The notes under the pieces: model-generated | Databases searched by the model: none | The model's input: the letters and a program-made list of their open reading frames with translations, nothing else | What the model was told of the DNA's origin: nothing | Assembly: GCA_013314755.1 (NCBI GenBank) | Contig: JABUFA010000011.1 | Coordinates: 40,250 to 104,249 of the forward strand | Direction of reading: 5' to 3' | DNA length: 64,000 nucleotides | Source: Chthonomonadia bacterium | GTDB lineage: Bacteria > Armatimonadota > HRBIN16 | Part shown: piece by piece, positions 1-8,692 of the stretch | Numbering within the stretch: the first letter of the stretch is position 1 | Layout: each line of letters begins with the position of its first letter | Made by a program: the position numbers and the translations under genes

Positions 1-628
1 TGTAGATGCCCAGCGCGGTCATGATGGCGATAGTTGCCAGAGTGGGCAGGGACAGAGGCAGAGCAAGGTGGCGATATATCTGCACATCTCCTGCCCCGTC
101 CAGCCGCATGGCTTCGAACAGCTCATCGGGCAGGCTGGCGAAGAAGGTTCGGCACAGCACCACCCCAAGCACCTGCCCTCCCGCCAGATAGGGCAGAATC
201 AGCGCCCACCGCGTGTTCAACAAGCCCATGCTCTGCACCAGCGCATAGGTCGGGATGAGCGTGAGGATGCCCGGCACTACCAGCAGTGCCAGGATCAGCG
301 CGAACACCGCATCGCGCCCACGAAAGCTCAGCCTTGCCAGCGCATACCCCGCCAGCGAGCTGAACAACAACACGCCGGGCACTACCACCGCCGTGACAAT
401 CAGCGTGTTGAGCAGATAGCCCTTCAGCGCGACGCCTGCCTGCTGGTAGAAATCCCACCGCGCGGGCTGAGGCAACCCCCAGAACCGGGTGAAGATATCC
501 GCGTTGGTCTTCAGCGATAGCAGGAGCATCATCCCGAACGGCAACAGCGACAGCGCCAGCAACACCGCCAGCACCAGCCCAGATAGCACCTCCGACAGGC
601 GCACCCTCCGCCGACGTTTCGCCCTCAT
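1..628 (-). CDS. Carbohydrate ABC transporter permease, MalG-type (partial)
   Basis: Inner-membrane subunit of a sugar importer; about 209 codons are visible and the 3' end lies beyond the window edge. The start codon ATG at 628 overlaps the stop of the upstream permease by four bases (ATGA), a sign of translational coupling. The translation begins with a basic stretch, then a hydrophobic helix (SGLVLAVLLALSLLPFGM). Further membrane segments follow, and near the end the cytoplasmic EAA-loop signature EAMRLDGAG, which docks onto the ATPase in this family. Together with the MalF-type permease and the binding protein upstream it forms a CUT1-like system. No ATPase gene is visible; in CUT1 systems a shared ATPase is often encoded elsewhere. 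The substrate cannot be read from the sequence. Confidence 0.9.
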   Translation of the reverse strand, partial: MRAKRRRRVRLSEVLSGLVLAVLLALSLLPFGMMLLLSLKTNADIFTRFWGLPQPARWDFYQQAGVALKGYLLNTLIVTAVVVPGVLLFSSLAGYALARLSFRGRDAVFALILALLVVPGILTLIPTYALVQSMGLLNTRWALILPYLAGGQVLGVVLCRTFFASLPDELFEAMRLDGAGDVQIYRHLALPLSLPTLATIAIMTALGIY

Positions 629-1512
629 GGCAGTCGTTCCAGCCTCCTTCCCCAGAGCAGGTTCAACAGCGACAGCACGAATATGACCACAAACAGCGTC
701 AAACCGATGGCGGACGCATAGCCCATGTGCCCGAAACGGAACGCCTGAAAGTACATGTGCAGGGCAGGCACGTGCGTGGCAAGCCCCGGACCGCCGCCTG
801 TCAGGATGAGAATACTGCCGAAATCCTGCAGAGCGCCGATGAGCGTGAGAATCACCAGCAGGCGAACCTGCGGCAGCAGCAGGGGCAGGTCCACATACCA
901 CACGCGCCGCAGACCGCTCACGCCATCCACCTGGCACGAGTCCCAAACGTCCCCCGAAATCTGGTTCAGCCCGGCAAGGTAGATGAGCAGTGCCAGTCCA
1001 CCCGCCCATGGGAAACCGATGCCGATAATCGCCCACAGCGCCGTGCCCGATTCGCCCAGCCACGAGCGTGTTAGCGCGCCCAGCCCCAGCAGTTTCAGCA
1101 CCTGATTCAAAAGCCCCACACTGCCATCGTAAATAAAGCTCCACAACAGCATGGTAACCATACCGGGCACGACCATCGGCAGGATGAAGGCGGTGCGCAG
1201 GATATACTGCCAGCGCGGCGAGCGCAGGCTCATCAGCAGTTCCGCCACCAGCAGGGGCATGGTCAGCGTTTTGAGCACGCTGGCAATCAACAGAATCAGC
1301 AGGTTGCGCAGACTCAGGCGCAGGAACTCATCGTTCCACATGGCGACAAAGTTGCCGAACCCAATCCACTGCGGCTCTTCGCCCGTCTCCCATCGCGTGA
1401 ACGCCCGCGACAGACCCAGCACCGCCGGATAGTAGTTAAACAGCGCCAGCAGTATCAGCGTTGGCGCCAGCATCAGCACAATCACGAAGAGCGAGGTGCG
1501 TCGTCTTCTCAT
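625..1512 (-). CDS. Carbohydrate ABC transporter permease, MalF/UgpA-type
   Basis: A 295-residue inner-membrane permease of the binding-protein-dependent sugar transporters. It starts MRRRRTSLF at 1512, inside a four-base ATGA overlap with the stop of the solute-binding protein. The reading frame stays open further upstream but only antisense to nothing conserved and within the preceding gene, so the coupled ATG is preferred. Six hydrophobic segments are visible, starting with FVIVLMLAPTLILLALF. The EAA-type cytoplasmic loop reads DSCQVDGVSGLRRVWYVDLP. Its partner is the MalG-type permease downstream. The order binding protein, permease, permease with tight overlaps is typical of CUT1 operons. 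Confidence 0.92.
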   Translation of the reverse strand: MRRRRTSLFVIVLMLAPTLILLALFNYYPAVLGLSRAFTRWETGEEPQWIGFGNFVAMWNDEFLRLSLRNLLILLIASVLKTLTMPLLVAELLMSLRSPRWQYILRTAFILPMVVPGMVTMLLWSFIYDGSVGLLNQVLKLLGLGALTRSWLGESGTALWAIIGIGFPWAGGLALLIYLAGLNQISGDVWDSCQVDGVSGLRRVWYVDLPLLLPQVRLLVILTLIGALQDFGSILILTGGGPGLATHVPALHMYFQAFRFGHMGYASAIGLTLFVVIFVLSLLNLLWGRRLERLP

Positions 1513-2936
1513 GAGGGAGTGTCCTTCGTGCGAGGGTTCATGTCCAGCTTCTGCATGGCGATAACGCGCGGCACCGCCTCCTCCATCAGGCGCTGATAGC
1601 GCATCAGGAACTCGCGCAGGGACACGCGCCCTTCCATGTAACGCTGTGCCCACACCGTCCACTGCCACACCGATTCCTGTTCGTCCATCAGCCCGCGGAA
1701 GGAGAGCTTCTCAAAACCCCTTCCCTCAAATGGGCGATAGTACGCCTGCAGTTCCGCAGGCAGCTTCACTCCCGGAATCAGCATCGGACCGCTGAGTGCG
1801 CGGCGGTTGCGCACTGCTTCATCCACCAGAATCTGCGCCCCGCGCGGGCTGGTGAGGAACATCAGGAAGTCTATCACCCGCGCCGTCTGCTGAGGGTTCT
1901 TCTTCACCACGCCCAGCACCAGCCCCGGACCTCCTACCCCGCGAAACGGCGGTACCCGGAAGCGCGAGGTGGTCAGCGGCGGCACGGGGAATATGCCCCA
2001 CTCGAAGCGTGCCCGCGCGGGCAGGTCCGCCATATCCTGCATCAGGTCGCCGATTAGCCACGAGCCTTCCAGCAGAATCGCCGCGCGCCCGGTGAGGAAC
2101 AGGTTATACGCGGTCACCGAGTTCGCGCCGTGAAAACCCTTCTGCCAGAAGCGCGAGAAGTTTTTGATGTGTGTGTACAGCTCGGCAAATCGCTCGTCGT
2201 CAAAACGGATAAGCCGGCGGCGCACCGCGTCCAGCAGGCGCTCCCCGTTGATAATGACCAGCGAGTCGTTGTACGGGTCGTTCAGGTTCAGTCGGAAGTG
2301 GGCATTGCGTGTGGGGTCGTAGTCCCAATCGCCCGGGCGCGACATTACCAGTGGAACCCAGTGGCGCGTGTAGGCGTCGGTAAAGAAGCGCACAATCCAG
2401 CCAACCGTGCCCGACCAGTAGGAATCGGCGTTGCCCGGCACGGCAAACGGCAGGTAGCCCTCGGCGCGGATGCGCTCTGCCAGGGAAAGCATCTCTTCCC
2501 ACGTGCTTGGTTCCCTCAGCCCCAGCCGGCGGAAAAGGCTGGCGTTGTAGTAGAAGCCAATCTCCACGAAGTCCACCGTGACAAACGACACGCCCCCGGC
2601 GGTCTTGTACTTCTCAATAAACTGTGGGTTGAGGGTCTGTATCCACGCTTTGCCTGTATAGGGGTTGCGCTGGTTCAGAAAAGGCGCAAGGTTCACCAGC
2701 AGTCCCTTTTCGTACATCCCCCAGGCATAGTTGGCATTGAACAGGTCGGGGGCTTTGTCGCCGGCGCCCGGGATTTGCGTGCGAAGCCACGTTTCATAGC
2801 CGTTGGCTGGCATGACCTGCACCTTCACCTCCACGCCGGGGTGAAGACGCGCGTACTCCCGCGCAATTCGCTGGAACCCCTCGCGGTAGTTACCACTGAC
2901 CGTTGCCAGAAATATCCGGGCGCTTGGTTCAGGCAT
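1509..2936 (-). CDS. Extracellular solute-binding protein, family 1, without an obvious signal peptide
   Basis: About 475 residues resembling family 1 sugar-binding proteins: an N-terminal FLATVSGNYREGFQRIAREY segment, the alpha/beta lobe around PDLFNANYAWGMYE, and the GRAAILLEGSWLIGDL region near the hinge. It heads the sugar ABC operon and overlaps the first permease by four bases. The start at 2936 (MPEPSARIFL) was chosen because the conserved fold begins immediately after it. The frame stays open to about 3050, but the extra residues are basic and Cys-rich and contain no hydrophobic core. Neither start gives a secretion signal or lipobox, which is odd for a periplasmic receptor. A frameshift in the leader, or an unrecognised export route, would explain this. 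Substrate unknown. Confidence 0.85.
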   Translation of the reverse strand: MPEPSARIFLATVSGNYREGFQRIAREYARLHPGVEVKVQVMPANGYETWLRTQIPGAGDKAPDLFNANYAWGMYEKGLLVNLAPFLNQRNPYTGKAWIQTLNPQFIEKYKTAGGVSFVTVDFVEIGFYYNASLFRRLGLREPSTWEEMLSLAERIRAEGYLPFAVPGNADSYWSGTVGWIVRFFTDAYTRHWVPLVMSRPGDWDYDPTRNAHFRLNLNDPYNDSLVIINGERLLDAVRRRLIRFDDERFAELYTHIKNFSRFWQKGFHGANSVTAYNLFLTGRAAILLEGSWLIGDLMQDMADLPARARFEWGIFPVPPLTTSRFRVPPFRGVGGPGLVLGVVKKNPQQTARVIDFLMFLTSPRGAQILVDEAVRNRRALSGPMLIPGVKLPAELQAYYRPFEGRGFEKLSFRGLMDEQESVWQWTVWAQRYMEGRVSLREFLMRYQRLMEEAVPRVIAMQKLDMNPRTKDTPS

Positions 2937-3195
2937 AAGCGACACCCATGCGGTAGCGGTGTGTTTCAGGAATTGGACAGAACCGAACCTTTTCCTGCTG
3001 AACAGGGGGCATTCCTTTTTCTTGCAAAAAGAGCGTTCTGCCCTTTTCAAATCGGCAAAGCTGGTGTACTATATTTGGTGTAGTGAACTGAAGATTCAGC
3101 GGCTTTGGGTTCAGGCAGGTCAGGCGATACGCCTTTGAGATAGAGTATCCAACCTGGTGTACGACTGACAACGCTACACAGAAAGGATAAGGGCT

Positions 3196-6100
3196 ATGGC
3201 ACGTAAATACACGACGATAGATGGAAATGAAGCGGCGGCATACGTCGCTTACCGCACCAACGAAGTCATCGCCATCTACCCCATTACTCCCTCCTCCCCC
3301 ATGGGCGAACTCAGCGACGAGTGGGCAAGCAAAGGCATCCCGAACATCTGGGGAACGATTCCCACCGTCCGAGAGCTGCAGTCCGAAGCGGGGGCGGCGG
3401 GAGCGGTACATGGGTCACTGCAAACCGGTGCGTTGACCACCACCTTCACCTCCAGCCAGGGGCTTCTGTTGATGATCCCCAACATGTTCAAAATCGCGGG
3501 CGAGCTCACCAGCACGGTGTTCCACATCGCTGCGCGAACGGTGGCAACGCACGCTCTCTCTATCTTCGGCGACCACAGCGACGTGATGGCATGTCGCTCC
3601 ACGGGCTGGGCGATGCTCTTCTCGAACAACCCGCAGGAAGTGATGGACCTCGCGCTCATCGCGCAGGCGGCGACTCTGGAAGGGCGCGTGCCCATCATGC
3701 ACATCTTCGACGGCTTCCGCACCACCCATGAGGTGCAAAAGATCGAGCAGCTCACCGAGGACGACATGCGCGCCATGATTGACGATGATCTCGTGCGAGC
3801 GCATCGCCAGCGGGCGCTAACTCCCGACCGCCCAGTCATCCGCGGAACGGCTCAGAACCCCGACGCCTTCTTCCAGGGGCGCGAACGCATCAACCCGTTC
3901 TACATCGCGATGCCGGGCATCGTGCAGAAGGCGATGGACAAGTTCGCCGGCATCGTCGGCAGGCAGTATCACCTGTTCGACTACGTGGGCGCGCCCGACG
4001 CCGAGTACGTCATCGTCATGATGGGTTCGGGCTGCGGCACCGCCGAAGAGACCGTACAGGCTTTGCTGGAGAAGGGCGAGAAGGTAGGGCTGCTGAAAGT
4101 GCGCCTGTTCCGACCGTTCTCGCGCGAACACTTCCTGAACGCCCTGCCGACCACCGTGAAAGCCATTGCGGTGCTGGACCGCACGAAGGAGCCGGGTGCA
4201 CTCGGCGAGCCGCTGTATGAGGATGTCATGACAGCCATCAGCGAGGCGATGATACACGACACCCTGCCCTTCGAGCGCGTGCCTCGTGTGATTGGAGGGC
4301 GCTATGGGCTGTCCTCCAAAGAGTTCACGCCGGCGATGGTGAAGGCGGTGTTCGACGAGCTGGGCAAAGACAAGCCCAAGAACCACTTCACCGTGGGCAT
4401 CATCGACGACGTCACGCACACCAGCCTGGACATAGACCCCACCTTCAACACCGAATCGCCGGATGTGGTACGCGCGGTGTTCTGGGGACTGGGTGCAGAC
4501 GGAACTGTCGGCGCGAACAAGAACTCCATCAAAATCATCGGCGAAGAGACGCCCAACTATGCGCAGGGCTACTTCGTGTACGACTCGAAGAAATCCGGCG
4601 CGGTGACGGTATCGCACCTGCGCTTCGGTCCGAGACCCATTCTGGGAACCTACCTGATTCAGCGGGCGAACTTCGTCGCCTGCCACCAGTTCCACTTCCT
4701 GGAGCGCTACAACGTGCTGGACATGGCAGAGGAGGGCGCGACCTTCCTGCTGAACAGCCCATACGGACCGGATGAGGTGTGGGACCATCTGCCGCGCTCG
4801 GTACAGCAACAGATTATTGATAAGAAGCTGAAGTTCTACGTCATCAACGCGTACGACGTGGCGAAGCGTGTTGGTCTGGGCGTGCGCATCAACACCATCA
4901 TGCAGACCTGTTTCTTCGCGCTGAGCAACGTCATTCCGCGCGAGGAAGCCATCGAGAAGATTAAGGAGGCTATCCGCAAGACCTACGGTCGACGCGGTGA
5001 GGCGGTAGTCCAGCAGAACTTCGCAGCGGTGGATGCCGCGCTGGACAACCTGTACGAGGTGAAAGTGCCCGCACAGGCGACCAGCACCTTTGACCGACCG
5101 CCCGTGGTGCCCGACCATGCACCCGAGTTTGTGAAGCGGGTGACGGCAGAGCTGATGGCAGGGCGCGGCGACCTGCTTCCCGTCAGCGCGTTCCCGGTAG
5201 ATGGAACCTATCCCGTCGGCACGGCAGCGTGGGAGAAGCGCAACATCGCGCTGGAAGTGCCCGTGTGGGAGCCAGACCTCTGCATCCAGTGCGGAAAGTG
5301 CGTCTACATCTGCCCGCACTCGGTCATCCGCGCCAAGGTGTACGACAAGGAGCTGGTTCAGAACGCTCCGCCCACCTTCAAGTACACCCCCGCCAAGTGG
5401 CGCGAGCTGCCTGACAAGCTGTACACCATTCAGGTGGCGGTGGAGGACTGCACTGGCTGTCAACTGTGTGTAGAAGTCTGCCCCGCCAAGGACAAGAGCG
5501 ACAGTTCGCGCAAGGCGTTGAACATGGCGCCGCAGATACCGCTTCGCGATACCGAGCGCGCCAACTGGGAGTTCTTCCTCAGCCTGCCCGACGTGCCCAG
5601 GCACGACTCGCTGAGGTTCAACAACATCAAGAACCTGCAACTGCTTCAGCCGCTGTTCGAGTTCTCGGGCGCGTGCGCTGGCTGTGGCGAAACGCCGTAT
5701 GTGCGCCTGCTTACCCAGCTATTCGGCGACCGCGCCATCATTGCCAACGCCACCGGCTGTTCCAGCATCTACGGCGGCAACCTGCCCACCACGCCCTATA
5801 CCACCAACCGCGAAGGACGCGGTCCGGCGTGGAGTAACTCGCTGTTCGAAGACACCGCCGAGTTCGGGTTTGGCATGCGCCTGGCAATTAACCAGCAGAA
5901 CGCCTACGCCCGAAAACTGCTGGAGCTCCTGCGCCCGGTGATTGCCGATGATGAGCTGGTGGATGGATTGCTGAGCGCGGACCAGTCCACCGAGGCGGGT
6001 ATCCACGCCCAGCGCGAGCGCGTCGCCCTCCTCAAGGAGAAGCTGGCAGGCAAAGAGAGCGATCCCAAAGTGCGCGACCTGCTCGCCGTTGCCGATATGC

Positions 6101-6768
6101 TGGTGAAGAAGAGTGTGTGGATTATCGGCGGCGATGGCTGGGCGTACGACATCGGCTATGGTGGGCTGGACCATGTGCTCGCCAGCGGTGAGGATGTCAA
6201 CATCCTGGTGCTGGATACTGAAGTGTACTCCAACACCGGTGGGCAGGCGTCCAAATCTACGCCGCTGGGAGCGGTTGCGCGCTTTGCAGCTGGCGGTAAA
6301 CCCACCGCCAAGAAAGACCTGGGCATGATGGCGATGCACTACGGCAACGTGTACATCGCGCAGGTGGCGATGGGCGCCAACGAACTGCAGACGCTGAAGG
6401 CGTTCCTGGAAGCGGAGGCGTATCCAGGTCCCTCCATCATCATCGCCTACAGCCACTGCATCGCGCACGGCATCGACATGTCCAAGGGACACATCCAGCA
6501 GAAGCTGGCGGTGGACACCGGCTACTGGCCGCTGTACCGCTACAACCCTCTGCTGGCGCAACAGGGCGAGAACCCGTTCCAGCTCGACTCGAACGGACCG
6601 ACCATCCCGCTTAAGGAGTACACTTCCAGGGAGGGACGCTATCGCATCCTGATGCAGTCCAACCCCGAGGCAGCCGAACGGCTCCTGCAGGAGGCACAGG
6701 AGATTATTCAGGAGCGATGGCGCTACTACCGAATGCTGGCGGGCAAAGGCACCGACGGCACGAAGTAA
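3196..6768 (+). CDS. nifJ: Pyruvate:ferredoxin (flavodoxin) oxidoreductase
   Basis: Single-chain, 1190-residue enzyme that converts pyruvate and CoA to acetyl-CoA, CO2 and reduced ferredoxin in the cytoplasm. The domain order is complete. The N-terminal POR pyrimidine-binding domain starts [16 protein letters not shown]. Domain II and the gamma domain follow. Two 4Fe-4S motifs are [12 protein letters not shown] (about residues 696-707) and [12 protein letters not shown] (about 752-763). The C-terminal thiamine-diphosphate domain carries [11 protein letters not shown] near 827 and [17 protein letters not shown]. Its length matches the usual 1170-1200 residues. A GAAAGGA ribosome-binding site lies about ten bases before the ATG. 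The next gene, a DHOD-like protein, follows after 79 bases containing a hairpin. The divergent sugar operon shares the upstream region. Confidence 0.98.
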   Translation: MARKYTTIDGNEAAAYVAYRTNEVIAIYPITPSSPMGELSDEWASKGIPNIWGTIPTVRELQSEAGAAGAVHGSLQTGALTTTFTSSQGLLLMIPNMFKIAGELTSTVFHIAARTVATHALSIFGDHSDVMACRSTGWAMLFSNNPQEVMDLALIAQAATLEGRVPIMHIFDGFRTTHEVQKIEQLTEDDMRAMIDDDLVRAHRQRALTPDRPVIRGTAQNPDAFFQGRERINPFYIAMPGIVQKAMDKFAGIVGRQYHLFDYVGAPDAEYVIVMMGSGCGTAEETVQALLEKGEKVGLLKVRLFRPFSREHFLNALPTTVKAIAVLDRTKEPGALGEPLYEDVMTAISEAMIHDTLPFERVPRVIGGRYGLSSKEFTPAMVKAVFDELGKDKPKNHFTVGIIDDVTHTSLDIDPTFNTESPDVVRAVFWGLGADGTVGANKNSIKIIGEETPNYAQGYFVYDSKKSGAVTVSHLRFGPRPILGTYLIQRANFVACHQFHFLERYNVLDMAEEGATFLLNSPYGPDEVWDHLPRSVQQQIIDKKLKFYVINAYDVAKRVGLGVRINTIMQTCFFALSNVIPREEAIEKIKEAIRKTYGRRGEAVVQQNFAAVDAALDNLYEVKVPAQATSTFDRPPVVPDHAPEFVKRVTAELMAGRGDLLPVSAFPVDGTYPVGTAAWEKRNIALEVPVWEPDLCIQCGKCVYICPHSVIRAKVYDKELVQNAPPTFKYTPAKWRELPDKLYTIQVAVEDCTGCQLCVEVCPAKDKSDSSRKALNMAPQIPLRDTERANWEFFLSLPDVPRHDSLRFNNIKNLQLLQPLFEFSGACAGCGETPYVRLLTQLFGDRAIIANATGCSSIYGGNLPTTPYTTNREGRGPAWSNSLFEDTAEFGFGMRLAINQQNAYARKLLELLRPVIADDELVDGLLSADQSTEAGIHAQRERVALLKEKLAGKESDPKVRDLLAVADMLVKKSVWIIGGDGWAYDIGYGGLDHVLASGEDVNILVLDTEVYSNTGGQASKSTPLGAVARFAAGGKPTAKKDLGMMAMHYGNVYIAQVAMGANELQTLKAFLEAEAYPGPSIIIAYSHCIAHGIDMSKGHIQQKLAVDTGYWPLYRYNPLLAQQGENPFQLDSNGPTIPLKEYTSREGRYRILMQSNPEAAERLLQEAQEIIQERWRYYRMLAGKGTDGTK

Positions 6769-6779
6769 CCGACGGTTGT

Positions 6780-6803
6780 GGGGCTGGTTGAACGACCAGC
6801 CCC
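6780..6803 (+). terminator. Intercistronic hairpin between nifJ and the DHOD-like gene
   Basis: A nine-base-pair GC-rich stem (GGGGCTGGT / ACCAGCCCC) with a six-base loop sits just after the nifJ stop. There is no T-run behind it, so it may protect or partly terminate the transcript rather than stop it. The downstream gene has its own ribosome-binding site (GGAGGA). Confidence 0.5.
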
Positions 6804-6847
6804 GCTGTTCACCAGAGTCTTTACATCTCTCAGGAGGATTTCTAACA

Positions 6848-7846
6848 ATGGACCTTAGTACGACATACATGGGACTGAAACTGCGCAACCCACTGGTTGC
6901 CTCGTCCTCCCCCCTTTCTCATAAGGTGGATTCGATTCGCCAGCTGGAGGAGGCTGGCATCGGCGCCGTGGTGATGTACTCGCTGTTCGAGGAGCAGATT
7001 AACCTCGAGAGCCAGCAGCTGGACTATTTCCTCACACACGGCACCGAGAGCTACGCCGAGGCGCTGAGCTATTTCCCCGACCTCGGCGAGTATAACGTTG
7101 GTCCTGATGAATACCTGAACCTCATCCGCAAAGCCAAGCAGGCGGTGGACGTGCCCATCATCGGCAGTCTCAACGGCGTATCCGCTGGCGGATGGGTGAA
7201 ATATGCGCGAATGATCGAAGAGGCAGGCGCAGATGCGCTGGAGCTGAATGTGTACTATCTGCCTACCGACCCCGACCTGCCCGGCACCGAAGTGGAGCGG
7301 ATGACGGTGGACGTGGTAAAGGCGGTACGCAGTGAGGTGAGCATCCCGCTTGCGGTGAAGATAGGACCCTTCTTCAGCAGTATCCCCAACATCGCGAAGC
7401 GGCTGGCGGAGGCGGGCGCCAATGCGCTGGTGCTGTTCAACCGCTTCTATCAGCCCGATATCGACCTCGAGAACCTGACGGTCACTCCGCACCTGGTGCT
7501 CAGCGATTCGGACGAGATGCGCTTGCCCCTGCGCTGGACGGCGATACTGTATGGGCGCGTGCCGGTAGACCTCGCTATTACCACCGGCGTGCACACCTAT
7601 CAGGACGTGCTAAAAGGCTTAATGGCTGGCGCGCGGGTGACCATGATGACATCGGAGCTTCTGCAGAACGGGATAGGGCGTATCGGGCAGATTCTGCAGG
7701 AGATGCAGAGCTGGATGGAAGAGTACGAGTACTCCTCTGTGCAGCAGATGATTGGCAGTGTGAGCCAGAAGAACGTGGCGGAACCGGCTGCTTTCGAACG
7801 CGCCAACTACATGAAGGTGCTTGATTCGTATCCCCGCCTGATATAG
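6848..7846 (+). CDS. Dihydroorotate dehydrogenase-like protein
   Basis: A 332-residue flavin TIM-barrel protein of the dihydroorotate dehydrogenase-like group. It starts [19 protein letters not shown] at 6848 with GGAGGA eight to ten bases upstream. Visible barrel elements include the N-terminal [11 protein letters not shown] strand, [34 protein letters not shown] and the C-terminal [14 protein letters not shown] region. Members of this group frequently sit beside nifJ or other oxidoreductase genes, as here, and are usually annotated as DHOD-like because a role in pyrimidine synthesis is not certain. Its place 79 bases downstream of nifJ suggests cotranscription and possibly a role linked to ferredoxin or flavin redox chemistry. 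That role is inference. Confidence 0.88.
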   Translation: MDLSTTYMGLKLRNPLVASSSPLSHKVDSIRQLEEAGIGAVVMYSLFEEQINLESQQLDYFLTHGTESYAEALSYFPDLGEYNVGPDEYLNLIRKAKQAVDVPIIGSLNGVSAGGWVKYARMIEEAGADALELNVYYLPTDPDLPGTEVERMTVDVVKAVRSEVSIPLAVKIGPFFSSIPNIAKRLAEAGANALVLFNRFYQPDIDLENLTVTPHLVLSDSDEMRLPLRWTAILYGRVPVDLAITTGVHTYQDVLKGLMAGARVTMMTSELLQNGIGRIGQILQEMQSWMEEYEYSSVQQMIGSVSQKNVAEPAAFERANYMKVLDSYPRLI

Positions 7847-7852
7847 CAAAAC

Positions 7853-7880
7853 AAAGGGGGCATCCCACGATGCCCCCTTT
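7853..7880. terminator. Bidirectional terminator hairpin
   Basis: A perfect 11-bp stem (AAAGGGGGCAT / ATGCCCCCTTT) with a six-base loop lies between two convergent genes. A-rich and T-rich flanks on both sides suit termination of the DHOD-like gene on the plus strand and of the FlgM-like gene on the minus strand. Confidence 0.8.
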
Positions 7881-7928
7881 ATCAGGCTCCTGATCCGAAA
7901 AACGGGTTGCCAACGTCCGGGAAAGCAG

Positions 7929-8240
7929 TTACCGCATGTTATCGGCAACGGTGCGCCGAACGATAAGGTCTGCAATCTCTGCCGAGGAGACGTTGTATTC
8001 ACCTGCTTCGATTTTCTGGCGGAGCTCCTGCACGATTTCCTCGCGCACATCCGGGATTTCGTCCAGAATGAACTTAATCTGCCGAATTTCCTGGGCGCGA
8101 GGCGAGAGCTCGACCACCGCCGCAGGCGAAAGAGCCTCCTGACCCTCATCTGGCGCCGGGGCAGACACCACTGCCGCACCCACCCTGCCGATGCGGCTTA
8201 ACTGCAGCACCCGGCTGTACTCCTCCACGGATATTTTCAT
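7929..8240 (-). CDS. flgM: FlgM-like anti-sigma-28 factor
   Basis: A 103-residue protein whose C-terminal half fits FlgM, the cytoplasmic inhibitor of the flagellar sigma factor FliA. It begins MKISVEEYSRVLQLSRIGR. A flexible Ala/Pro-rich linker follows. The helical region then contains LSPRAQEIRQIKFILDEIPD, VREEIVQELRQKIEAGEYNV and SAEIADLIVRR. The 'IxxGxYxVxxxxIAxxI' pattern is the FlgM sigma-binding signature. No other flagellar gene is in the window, so it stands as an orphan. Its leader carries a cyclic-di-GMP-I riboswitch (8299-8390), which gives a direct regulatory logic: second-messenger control over an anti-sigma factor. A GAAGGAGG ribosome-binding site precedes the ATG. Confidence 0.85.
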   Translation of the reverse strand: MKISVEEYSRVLQLSRIGRVGAAVVSAPAPDEGQEALSPAAVVELSPRAQEIRQIKFILDEIPDVREEIVQELRQKIEAGEYNVSSAEIADLIVRRTVADNMR

Positions 8241-8298
8241 GACAATCCTGCCTCCTTCGGCAACGCCTTGCAGAACCGCGTTGCGTCGTTCGGCAGAA

Positions 8299-8390
8299 CT
8301 TCGGCAGCCGGGCTATCATATCCCGACCCTCGTCGGGACTTAGACCCCAATGGCTTTGCGTCCCCACATTTCTGTGGGTTTGCCTTTATC
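8299..8390 (-). promoter_or_regulatory. Cyclic-di-GMP-I (GEMM-I) riboswitch upstream of flgM
   Basis: Read on the minus strand, this leader shows the GEMM-I aptamer elements in order: AAGGCAAACC, a CCCACA/TGTGGG stem closed by a GAAA tetraloop, GGGACGCAAAGCC, a GGGGTCTAA segment, a second hairpin (GTCCCGAC / GTCGGGAT), then ATAGCCCGG and the closing GCCGAAG. These match the known Vibrio Vc2-type consensus almost position for position. About 60 bases separate it from the flgM start. A CTGCC element in the aptamer 3' side could pair with the GGAGGCAG ribosome-binding region, so translation control is plausible. That expression-platform reading is inference. Confidence 0.88.
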
Positions 8391-8533
8391 GGATCCGCCT
8401 GTCAATACCCATTATTGGCAAATCTGCAGAAGAACTTTAGGGTTCTACCCGCGATTTTTCGCCTTTTTTTTCAAAATCAGTATAACACGAACGGTACAGG
8501 GAAGACAAGGTTGGTATCTTTTTATTCTGTCCT

Positions 8534-8637
8534 TGCGATTAGAAATCGCAGGCTACGCTTGACAAAACCTGCTGAAGCAGGTTACAGCCTCTGCAGGAGG
8601 CTTCGTCATGGGTAGCCCGCAACTTCCAGTTGCAGGG
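8534..8637. repeat. Multi-hairpin palindromic repeat (copy 1)
   Basis: The gap 8391-8692 holds no gene. Most of its right half is a chain of small hairpins: TGCGATT-AGA-AATCGCA, ACCTGCT-GA-AGCAGGT, GCCTC-TGCAG-GAGGC and CAACT-TCC-AGTTG, joined by short spacers such as GGCTACG and TTCGTCATGGGTAGCCCG. A second copy of the core lies at 48040-48092. The left part, 8391-8533, is AT-rich and contains T-runs but no recognisable motif apart from possible promoter sequence for the flgM leader. Confidence 0.7.
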
Positions 8638-8692
8638 TTGCTCCCCCTCAACATACTCGAACCAGTCAGCCTCCGTCAGGTGGGGGCAATGC

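Noticed and set aside
925..945. TGGCACGAGTCCC, a partial sigma-54 -24 box
   Set aside because: It lies inside a permease gene and no TTGC element follows at the right spacing.
2937..3195. Promoter elements for nifJ such as TTCAAA and TATATT near 3046-3075
   Set aside because: Matches are weak at the -35 position and the region serves two divergent genes; not strong enough to list.
3817..5640. 607-codon open frame on the minus strand inside nifJ
   Set aside because: It is antisense to a fully conserved enzyme, rich in His/Arg/Val as expected from the complement of a high-GC gene, and has no recognisable domain.
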